Source: Hypsibius dujardini (taxonomy: Eukaryota > Tardigrada > Eutardigrada > Parachela > Hypsibiidae). Taken from it: 28,243 bases of DNA. Shown in pieces: positions 17,277-26,634 of this stretch (its first letter is position 1; every line of letters starts with the position of its first letter). Below the pieces are notes generated by a model that had not been told where the DNA came from, did not search any database, and saw only the letters and a program-made list of their open reading frames with translations. The stretch spans positions 1 to 28,243 of the forward strand of contig LRSR01008401.1 in the NCBI GenBank assembly GCA_001579985.1. The letters are read 5' to 3'. The translations under genes and the position numbers were made by a program.

Positions 17277-19864
17277 GTCGCTCTAACAAAAAAGATAACT
17301 CAGCAGACAGACAGACTGACTATGAGAGAAATAGAAACGGTCTTCACATGAAGTTATTATGCTGTACAGTTGTGTGTATTGTGTAAGCCCAAAAATAATG
17401 TATGATCCCGTGGCACGTTGCAGATTGGTGCATCCCGGAAACACTTGTCTGTAACGGTGTGCCGGACTGTGAGGACCTCTCCGACGAGTACTTTTGCCGT
17501 TGCAACGCCGAACAGATCCGCTGCACCGACGGCATCTGCAAGAACCGCACCGAAATCTGTCGCGGCGCGGACAGCTGCATCACGGACACACCGGAACCGC
17601 TCCACTGCAACTGCCTGGACGATCTGCCGCCGCACAAGTTCTGCGATGGATTTCCGGACTGCGCGGACAATTTAGACGAGATCGAGTGCTCCACCACTTG
17701 CGATGGGAACGATCAGTTTTCCTGCTGGAGAAGCGGCTATGGCTGTGTTCACAAGTAAATGACAGTTTATTCATTTGTAACGCAGGGCAAAAAGCCGTGC
17801 ACGTTTGCGTGTTTCTGCACTGGCATTTTCATTTCTTTTTCTGTAATATCATCTAGCCAAACGGAACGGTTTTTTGCTATCAAACATATCCAGGAAAAAA
17901 AAAACAGAAAAATTACAAATTACTTGGAGGAAAACAAAGCCCGCATTTTATGCTGATCGACCTAATGATTGGGCAAAACAAGCGACGTCTGTTTGGTATC
18001 TTAATGGGTCAATCTGTTTTTAGGACTTCAATATGTGATGGAATCCGAGACTGTGCAAACGGTGAAGACGAAGAAGAATGCCTCCGCCTGCTGTCAGACG
18101 GTGAGTCCATGCCGGACAGCGTCGACTATGTGGGTACATCCCGGCCGGCCGGCATCGTCCTAGTCCGTCGCTGGGGCACCGAGTTCTCCCCCATCTGCCT
18201 GACGCCGGACGTGGACTTGCAAGCGGACTCATACGTCGGCACCATGTTCTGCAACCACTTTGGGTTCGCGCGGCTCCTCTACGCCGAGCCTCTCATCCTG
18301 CCCAAGACGGCGCCGTCGTCGAACAACAAGTTCTACGCGTTCAGTCCGCCGACGACGTCGCCGACCGCCGCGACCACCGGCAGCGACCCCAGCCGGCACT
18401 TCATTCCGGTCAAGCAGTGCGAGTCGGGCAGCGTGCTGCGCGTTCACTGCACCGAGATGATGTGCTCGCCGCGGCAGGATCACCGCAACAAGGGCGTCGT
18501 CGTGACGGAGAACGGCGAGCTGGTGCTGAAGCGGCAGGAGCAGTTTTTCCCCTTCGTTGTGCAGATCTACAAGCGTGTCTGGAGCTCGTGGGTGCTGCGA
18601 TGCGGCGGGGTGATTGTCCATCCGTTGTGGCTCATCACGTCGTCCGGCTGCATAGACAAGTAATCCGAGGCAATCCGACGTGATTCAGACATTCAGACAT
18701 TCAAACATACAGGCATTCTGCCATTCAGACATCCAGGCATTCAGACATTTAAACATCAAGGCATTCTGGCATTCAGACATTCAGGCATTCAGACATCCAG
18801 GCATTCAAACATTTAGACATTAAGACATTTAGACATTCAGACATACAGGCACACACATGTAGACATTCAGTTCCAACATTTTACGGTGTAGAAAGATATT
18901 CAAATATATATCGCACAGTGAGTAAAGTATACGTAGAAGGGTTTGTATTAATTTATGTAGATGTGAAGTCAAGGTTTCCTTTATATACTGAGACAAAATT
19001 GTATGCAAATGATTCCTGTGAGTACTACCAAACATATTTTTCTGTAGGAATGGATATTTTAAGGCACTAGCGGGACCGTATTGGCAGTCGACGAACCCTA
19101 AACTGATGCAGAGTCGAGACATCAGTATGATTGTCCTGGCGCCGGAGACCCCCGCCACCAATGGGCGGAGTGAAATCGTGCTGGCCAGGCTTGATAAACG
19201 ATTAGAGTGCCATGATTTCCTGCGGCCAGTATGCCTTCCCGATCCGGGGTACCAACTGAGCAGCGCCATCGGCAATGGCACGAACCAATTCTCGCACTGT
19301 GTGACACTGGGTTGGAACGTCACATCAAACCGAGGTATGAAAAAATAACGTTTGACAAACTATCGATTGTGAAACAGTTAATTAATTTTATGTAAATTTT
19401 ATTTTTATTTTATTTTGTACATACTTATTTTTTAGTTGTTTAATTAGTTTTCCGTTAGATTTAGACAGTAGAATATACAATGTTGAGGTAACAATTTTTG
19501 TTTCGTTTCAGCGTCAAGTATTCCATATCCGTCAGAGCTCCACTTAGCGCGAGAAATTCAAGTCGTACCCACGGAAGACTGTAGTCGCTCGCTGTGGAAC
19601 CGGACACCGGAACCGCTGGACAACTTAATCTGCGTTAAAATATCCAACCGTGATAATACCAATCTGCTGTCCGACCCGGGCGGCATCCTCGCTTGCGCAT
19701 CCGGCACGGACAGCTCAAAATGGGAACTCATGGGTGTCCTTTCGGGCTACAAAACCCGAGTCACGGGAAACTTTGTCCGCGTATTCGCCCTGTACTCGCG
19801 GTTAGATCAGCACTTGAGCTGGATTCTCAAAGAGTTTACCAATTCCGATACGTCCTCGCCGTAA
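15479..19864 (+). CDS. Type II transmembrane LDLa/SRCR protein with inactive trypsin-like domain
   Basis: Exons: 15479-15565, 15735-16170, 16556-16834, 16898-16936, 17042-17128, 17424-17754, 18024-18659, 19048-19334, 19512-19864; 844 residues. There is no signal peptide; a cytoplasmic tail of about 150 residues precedes a membrane helix at 151-173. LDLa modules follow: 250-286 (complete, ending DGKTDCEDKTDEHSEC), 290-334 (complete, with an insertion), 336-371 (degenerate), 373-398 (last four Cys) and 402-439 (complete). An SRCR-like segment (about 450-570) and a trypsin-fold domain (about 585-835, RCGG at 612-615) come next. This order resembles corin and other TTSPs. The catalytic positions are all changed: His57 site reads TSSGC (Gly628), Asp102 site is Glu674 in SEIVLARL, and the Ser195 site reads SDPGG (Pro783). 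No R-IVGG activation site is seen. It should be a non-catalytic surface receptor or scaffold. LDLa is certain; the SRCR call is weaker. Confidence 0.88.
15582..15668. repeat. (CAGA)n microsatellite in intron 1
   Basis: CAGACAGA repeats, interrupted once by an A-rich block near 15606-15625, fill most of the 169-bp intron 1 of the pseudoprotease gene, in CAGA orientation in the transcript. Confidence 0.95.
16225..16512. repeat. (ACAGAC)n hexamer-type repeat in intron 2
   Basis: Degenerate ACAGAC/ACAGAG hexamers run for almost 300 bases inside the intron 16171-16555. Because the unit is six bases, the tract is open on both strands and creates false Thr-Asp and Ser-Val repeat peptides. Confidence 0.9.
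16898..16936 (+). other. 39-nt microexon inside the first LDLa module
   Basis: This exon, bounded by TTTTAG and GTCAGT, encodes WCDGKTDCEDKT and is phase 1 at both ends. Exons 3, 4 and 5 all begin and end in phase 1, so it could be skipped without a frameshift, which would delete the Ca2+-binding core of LDLa 1. Confidence 0.8.
17186..17320. repeat. (CAGA)n clusters in intron 5
   Basis: Three CAGACAGA runs are spaced by copies of a CAGTCGCTCT-containing segment (near 17199 and 17275), so a larger unit of about 75 bases seems to have been duplicated. Confidence 0.85.
18683..18852. repeat. Degenerate CATTCAGA minisatellite in intron 7
   Basis: About twenty copies of an 8-10-bp unit (CATTCAGA, CATCCAGG, CATTTAGA variants) occupy the first half of the intron 18660-19047 of the pseudoprotease gene. 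Confidence 0.9.
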
Positions 19865-19950
19865 GACCCGGGGACGTGGGAGAAAGGCCTACGATTCTGA
19901 TAATCGCACGGATATCAGTAAAGAGAAAATGAAGAGTGTCTTATGGTTTC

Positions 19951-20138
19951 AACGTAACGTAACGTAACATAATGTAACGTAACCTAACGTAACGTAACGT
20001 AACTTAACGTAACATAATGTAACGTAACCTAACCTAACGTAACGCAACGTATCGTAACGTAACGTAACGTAGCGTAACTTAACGTAACGTAGTTTAAATT
20101 AACATCACATAACGTAACAACGTACCGTAACGTAACTA
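19951..20138. repeat. (TAACG)n pentamer array
   Basis: TAACG pentamers with TAACC, TAACA and TAATG variants run for nearly 190 bases, starting about 90 bases after the pseudoprotease stop. Interruptions increase to the right. Confidence 0.95.
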
Positions 20139-20699
20139 ACTTCATACTTTGAGTGCATCGCAAATAAGGAATCGAAGATGAAAGATCATCTATTCTTGAA
20201 CGTCGGGTCAAAGACAAATAAGTGAACACGCTGTTAGGCTACCAATTGGAAGTTGGATAGTTAACAAGTTTATTAGACGGTATGTAGAGAAAGGTAGAGA
20301 AGAAGACCGGAGGGAAGAGAAAAGGAGGTGAAAAGTGTCTCTAGATCTGGCAAAGCGCATGATTAAATAGCAAAGTGTTAACTATAGAGTTGAACGTAGA
20401 TAGCAGACACAGCTGAATTACATACAAGTAATTAGCTGTAGCAGTAGAATATGGTTTACAGGGTAGACAGAGTTATTAACTAAGCTAGGTACTAGCAGGG
20501 CATATAGCTGTAATGATTGGGTAGAGTGACTTATTGGGCGTGGTCCAACACCTTGAGGCGAGAGGGATCACGGCAGCAAAATTGAGGTAATACAGCCGAA
20601 TTCTTACGCAGAAAAACGAATTCAGTTTCTGCCCAGAAATAAGCCATTTTCTGAAAAACGGTGGACTAACCGGTGAACGGTCACGCTGACCGGTGACTG

Positions 20700-20812
20700 G
20701 TTACGGGAACCTCGTCCACGTTTTCGCCATATACCGTACTCCCGACTACATCAACACTTAAGCTGAATTCTTAAGGGGTTTTTCAATTACAATACGTCAT
20801 CGCCATAAGACC
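20700..20812 (+). pseudogene. Relic of the last exon of the pseudoprotease gene
   Basis: The segment aligns over its whole length with 19760-19868, the end of the last exon, including the stop codon and TAAGACC after it. Shared blocks include ATACGTC-TCGCC-TAAGACC and GCTG-ATTCT-AA-G-GTTT. Relative to the gene it has a one-base deletion near its start, and the conserved Trp before ILKEF is TGA. No homology to the preceding exon part was found, so it is a truncated copy that cannot encode the domain. It probably arose by tandem duplication followed by decay. Confidence 0.8.
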
Positions 20813-21473
20813 GTCGATTCAAGGTTTGCCGCAAAACTTATTAGCAACATGAATTACTGCCATTTTATGGATGCATTTCCTCAAATACTCGCAAGCTGCA
20901 CTGCTCGGCCTGTGTAAATTGACAGAGAGCGACGCCGTTCCTTCGGCGGTCCACTTTTATCGTTATTCTGTATGGACAGATATTTTTGTTGGTGCAGGGA
21001 GAAATTCATTTCGAGGGAAAAGCAAACAAACCGTAGGTTCATCCGGCGCCATGGATAACGTAACGGTCGTGTGGACACACCTTCACGATGCATCCGTCAA
21101 ACTTTGACCGCTATGTACCCTATCATATCTATTCACACACACGCACAAACACACTCTCTAAGCGTCATAAAGAAGAAATTCATCAGCAGAAATACCATCG
21201 TATGTCTGAGCATCAGCGACCGCCAGAACCCTAAGCGAGAAAAATGAAATGTTCGGTGTGAAACGCAGGTGTCATATTACCGTCACCTCGTTGTGCTTTG
21301 GAATATTTTCCCTACCACAAAATGTTATTGAGTTGTTTTGTCAATGACACCGCAGGATACTGCACGAACGGAAGATCTTAACTTAACTTAATTTTTCACC
21401 ATACATAAGAGGGACCAGTCTGACTCTTCCTGACGCGTCCTATTGCCTACATGAAGCATAGACCGGTCAGCTA

Positions 21474-21639
21474 ATGACGACCATGAGCAAGCAGGATTTC
21501 CTTCACGTTTTGCTGGAACTCGCGGCGGAAGAATGTCTAGTCATAAGACCTGAACCAGTCTTGTCTGGACTGGGACTGGAATCACCGCAACTGAACCGCT
21601 CTTCGCCACGTAAGCCTTACTGAGACTTTATTTACAATA

Positions 21640-21680
<41 letters not shown>

Positions 21681-21697
21681 GCTGTCTGTCTCTGTCT

Positions 21698-21742
<45 letters not shown>

Positions 21743-22168
21743 GTCTGTCTGGATCGGTTAGTTTGCCAGCCTTTTTTGTACCTCTCTGTCTCTGTCATAC
21801 TATGTAATTACGTCTGCCTACGTGCATCATTTATCGAGGCCCATGAGTTTTGTGCTCTTTCAGACTCCACAAGAAGTTTCCTTTCTAATTCGTTGCGCCG
21901 CGGCTCGGCCACTGTTACCCGAAAGAGCTCCAAAAACCAAAGCCTCAAGGAATTCATATCAGCTCTAAGTGAGGACGAGAAAGACAAGCGGTTAAGATTA
22001 CTGGTTGACTACCTGAAAGAGGACCTCGCGCGGTACGGAGTCTCGCGACTGTCCAAGCAGGTTCTGCGCACGGTGTTGGAACAAGATTTCCGCAAACGAA
22101 ACTCGACCATAACAAAAGTCAGGGAAGTGTTTCCCGAGCTGATCTGCATCAAGGTGACTGTTCTTTAG
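21474..22168 (+). CDS. Small two-exon protein of unknown function
   Basis: Exon 1 is 21474-21609 (ending CCAC|GTAAGC) and exon 2 is 21864-22168 (after CTTTCAG); 146 residues, stop TAG. An in-frame TAG precedes ATG 21474; a second in-frame ATG at 21483 is an alternative start. The sequence begins MTTMSKQDFL. The first part has a Leu/Glu-rich helix, then a Ser/Arg-rich stretch (RRGSATVTRKSSK), then a charged helical region from about residue 80 (SLKEFISALSEDEKDKRLRL) to the end. I recognise no family. Support comes from matching splice sites and phase, the protein-like composition of exon 2, and an AATAAA about 90 bases after the stop. It lies between the pseudoprotease relic and the convergent MRTF gene. 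It could be a lineage-specific gene or a fragment of a larger one. Confidence 0.55.
21641..21750. repeat. (GTCT)n microsatellite in the small gene's intron
   Basis: GTCT repeats with small interruptions (GCTGTCTGTCTCTGTCTTCT) fill 110 bases of the 254-bp intron. In the transcript they read GTCT, opposite to the CAGA sense seen in the pseudoprotease introns. Confidence 0.95.
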
Positions 22169-22187
22169 CAGGCACGAAAATCTGATT

Positions 22188-22193
22188 TTTATT
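22188..22193 (-). terminator. Poly(A) signal AATAAA, candidate for the MRTF gene
   Basis: TTTATT on the plus strand reads AATAAA on the minus strand, about 620 bases after the MRTF stop. It lies inside the 3' UTR of the convergent small gene. Confidence 0.45.
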
Positions 22194-22256
22194 CCATTTT
22201 TGTTACAACGGACAGTGTCGTCAAAGGCACTGTGATCTGAAAATATCAATTATATT

Positions 22257-22262
22257 AATAAA
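22257..22262 (+). terminator. Poly(A) signal AATAAA of the small gene
   Basis: AATAAA lies 89 bases after the small gene's stop codon in an AT-rich context, at a normal distance for a 3' end. Confidence 0.6.
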
Positions 22263-22808
22263 AAAATTAAAAGGTTCATTAGCTACGAAGCTGCGCTGTA
22301 CAAGGTAAACGGCAAACGCGGGGAAAGATGACGAGAGACAAAAAGAGAGGAAAAACAAAAACGAGCAAACAAAACCAAAAACGAAACTTTACAGGAATTT
22401 GGGCTTGAAAATACAAGGACATGTCGATGGACCGAGGTGGGTCAAGTGAATGACTCGCACACCGGCGGACACAAGGCACAAATACTCCTTAGGAATTCTA
22501 AAAAAAACACCACCGAGCAAACCGATAAGACATGCACACACACACATCCGGACAATCGGTTGCAGAGGGTCGTCGGATATCCACCGGGACACTGAATCTC
22601 TCTCCAGAGATGTCAGGCTCTTTGATCCTGGCTCTCACGCACACCGGGGTCGGTCGAGCGCACAGGAACACACCCATACACATGGCACAAACTCTCTCGG
22701 ACTCGAAAGACTCTCTCCACCACCACTCCAACACATTCTCCGGTGGGCATATCCCGTGTGCAGTTTAACTTCAAGACAAAAGAGATTCCAGCCACGCGGC
22801 CCCACCTC

Positions 22809-25800
22809 CTACATCATCGGTTCGGATTCGGAATTCCAATACATGACCGACGCGGCACCACCCGGACCGCCGAGGTAGCTGCCGTTACGGGGGTCCACCG
22901 GTATATTCCACACCGGGGAGCTGGGGAACTCGTCAAAGAAGTTGAGAAAGGTTTGGTCCAACTCGTCGGTGCCGCCGCTGCCGTGTCCCAGCCCGCTGTC
23001 CGATTGGTCCATACTGTTGCCGACGTCCTGGAAGGCGTCGACGTCGTTCATCAGGTCCTCCTGCTTCAACTCGCTCAAATCCTGCGTCAGTATTTCCGGC
23101 AAGGACGGCGCAGACGAAGAAGGATTCTGCTGCTGCGGGTGATGTTGTACATTCAGGAGGTCCACGCCGTTTGTGCCGTTACCCTGTTGAATCAGGCCTT
23201 GGATGAAGGCGGCAAATTCGTCGTTTTCAAACTGCTCATCGCTGGCGTTGTGGTCGGCATAGCTGAACGCGGAGGAGTCACATTGGTAGTCCATTTGCAT
23301 CGGCTGCTGCGGCTGAGGTTGTTGCACCATTTGCATATTCTGCTGCTGCATATCATGAACTGGACCGCATGTCTGCTGTAGTCCTTGCTGATGCTGGAAA
23401 GAATGAACAGTCCCCATGTGCTGCTGCGGCTGTTGTTGTTGAGACTGCGCCTGCAAATGATGCTGGGCAAGGTATTCCAACAGCGCGAACTGCTGCTGAA
23501 TCGAGCTCGTCTCATTGCTCGTCTCCCCGGATTGGGAGGCCGGGGAGCCGTGGTTAGCCGGACTGATGCTGGTGAACTGCTGAATGGGGGGTAAGGGGCC
23601 GGAATTGCTGCTGCTGTGCATTAGATCGTCGCTTTGGTAGAGCGGGGAAGGGTGGCTGTAGGAACGTTGGCGCTGCTGCTGCTGCTGGTAGTGGAGATCA
23701 GTGTGGTAGCCGTTTAGCAAGCCCGAATTCGCTGATAGGGCTATCGGCGGCGGTGGGGACGGCTTGGGATGCTGGAGGATCTGACTCTTTGGCAGGACTT
23801 CCTGAGCAGCGTCAGCAGGTATTTCTGTAGATCACAAAATGAATTAACACTTTCCTGATGAAGACATTGGAATTTGACCATAAAGGAGAGTACACAAAAT
23901 CAACTTCGGATGAAACAGGAAAGTCAAAGTACACAATCACAGACAACGTGCTGACCAATTTAAACAGACAAAGAAGACACATTTGAACAGTCTCGTTACT
24001 TCGCAGCCCGCGAAAAGACGAAATTCCAGTAAACCGCTACATTCAAACCGACAGACAGACAACAGGACATCATCACAGACAAAATTAGATTGGCATGGGA
24101 GAAAAAGACGTTCGTACCCCGCACAAACACGTCTCAAATTAACAGCTTAGCGAAACTCAAAATCACCACCACGCGCCACTAATCCACGGCATAACCAAGA
24201 CCAACACAGGCCCACACAGCAAAAGAATGTGTGACTCACCGCCACTTCGAATGAGGATTTCGAAGATGTCATCCATCGCCTCGCTTTTCACGCAGTCCGA
24301 CAAGGATGACGGCTGGCCGTAGGAACAGTGGGCGGCGAAATGATTTCCGGCATCGCCGCCTGCCTTGCCCAGACTTGCAAAGTCGTTATCCATCTGCCCG
24401 ATGACGCCGCCGCCGGCAGTACTCTGCTGCTGCGTCACCAGGACGACGGGCTCCTCGTCTGTCAGCATGGCATCAAGACCGCCATTGCTGCTGTCCGCGT
24501 ACGCGGAATTGGGGCGATACGAGCTGGCACAGTTCTGTAAATCCGGTTGCTGTTGCGGCGGTTGCGGTTGCGGTTGCTCCTGATAGACATCCATGCTGAC
24601 AGACAGCGGCTGCTCGTTAGCAAACTTTTGTTCACGTTGCGTCTGTCCAAAGAGCAGTTTCTGCCGCAAGCCCTGGATCGCCTTTTCAAGGGAAGTCTTA
24701 CACTCGGAATCGGAGGAGACCTGGCTTTGCAGTTGCGGCCGAGGCTGTTGATGCGGCTGCTGCTGCTGCTGCTGGCTTTGGTCAGGCGTTTGGTCGTGAA
24801 CCGGCTGCTGCTGAATTTGGTTTTGCGTTTGGTTACCGTTATTCGTGGTGACGATATTAAAGCCGTTCAGCAAGTTCAACGTCGAGTTTAGCCCATTCAT
24901 GGTGATGATGCAGGGCACGGCGTTCTGCTGCATCTGCAACGGGGTCGACTGGAACGTCAGAGAGGCCGTGCCGCCGTTGGGCTGGCTGGTGGCCAGAAAG
25001 ATGGTCGGGAGGCTGTGGGTGCGGTTTTGGTGGTGGTGGGAAGCGCCGGTGCCGTTCAGCTGGGGCTGCTTGTCCACTTCCATCGGGGAAGGGCAGCTGC
25101 TGGTGGAGCTGTTGAGATTCATCTGCACGCCCTGGCCTTGCTGTTGCATGCTGCGCATTTGCGAGAGGGTCTGCAGGGCAATCTGAGTGGCCTGTTGCTG
25201 CTGGAGCGGGTCGAGTTGTAGGAAGGAGAGTGTGGGCTGCTGCTGGGCGACCACGGGGGCTGCTGCGGGCAATTCGAACGACTTATGCTCCATTGAAGCA
25301 TCGGATGCCGTTGATGGCACTCCTAAAGTAAGGTACAAATTACTAATCAGAAAAATCTGCTCATGCTGCTGGCCTCTTAACTTTCTATCGGTGGCTTCGA
25401 AAGGCCAACAGTAAGAATTGATTTGGACTAAAATTTGATTTGACTTCAGACATCGCTTCATACTGAGTTTAAAAATCTCAAAAAAGGAGCGCGAACATTA
25501 TTTATCCACACTGTACGAAGTAAAAGTCTCCTCATAGGGTATTAAATCAAACCAAAGTTTTAATTTATTCAGACGTAAATATTACTTCGACATATTGTAA
25601 GCAGCAGAAACATTGAAAGCTCGCCACTTGGCCTTCCCTTCAGAGGCAATAAAAACCATTAAAAATTCTTCAGCAAGACAAAATTTGTTTGATTTCAACG
25701 TCTCAAACGGATTTCCAGCTTATGGATAATAATGCTCGACCGTTTTCAAATCAAAGCACGGACGAATTGATGTTACCTGAAGTGATTTGAATTTGGCATT

Positions 25801-26583
25801 TCACGTTTGATGCCGCCCCTTATTATTTCAAGTAGGCGCACCATTTATCTGCCTGCTTGAATGCTAGAAATTTCAACAATCTACTGGTTAAACGAACCTC
25901 CTTCCTGCTTGGGTGACGGTGACGTTTCGGGCTTAGCGTCTTGCGGTGAAGCAGCACTGGCAGCCGGCAAGCTGAACACGTAGTTGTCATCGGGATTGGC
26001 TTGAAAGTATACCCTCAACCGTTCCAGCAGAGCTGTCTTCGAGCCAGACACCGGCAACTTCCGTGCCAGCAGTAGATCCCGTAAATCCTTCACTCGCATC
26101 TCATCGAGTTTAGCCGGCTTCTTCGGTTGTTGTTGTTCCGCCGTCGATGGCGGCGTTGCCTCGACCGTTGGCGGGGCGGCCGGTGCCGGTGGTGGGGCCG
26201 GTGGTGGTGGTGCGGGTATTTCCGGCGGCGACGGGACGTTGATGTTCATCTGCTGGGACGGATAGCAGCCAATGTTCATGGCAGGGGCCGGTGGGATCGT
26301 GCTGTTGATGATCAGCTGCTGCTGCACCAGCCGGATGGGCTGGAATTGGACCCCGGTCATCACCGTCTGCTGCGCCGGGAAGGTTAGAGTCAGATGCTGA
26401 GCCGGCTGCGGTCTGGGGTGCTCGGCCGGTGTGGGGTGGCTGACTTCCTGCGAACTCCTCGGCTCTCTTCTCGAGGATTCGGCCTTAAAAGAAGAAAAGT
26501 TAACATCTTATACTTTCTGAAAGTTGAAAACGAATCCGCTGTCTGTTTCCTGGTTGTCTGAATATCCACACTGGGTTTGTCTG

Positions 26584-26634
<51 letters not shown>

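Larger units (their letters stand above)
19865..21473. other. Intergenic region downstream of the pseudoprotease gene
   Basis: The pseudoprotease stop is followed by an AGTAAA variant poly(A) signal near 19917, a (TAACG)n array at 19951-20138 and a relic of the last pseudoprotease exon at 20700-20812. The rest shows no supported frame. Two overlapping short frames at 20871-21107 lack any recognisable feature. Confidence 0.5.

Noticed and set aside
18229-18621. 130-codon minus-strand open frame with Arg/Ala/His-rich peptide
   Set aside because: It is the antisense of the GC-rich SRCR exon of the pseudoprotease gene.
22743-23381. 212-codon plus-strand open frame
   Set aside because: It is the antisense of the last MRTF exon, whose sense frame has clear family motifs and in-phase splice sites.
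23718-23720. Apparent start of the last MRTF open frame
   Set aside because: The codon is TTG inside an exon that extends upstream to the acceptor at 23825; it is not a start.
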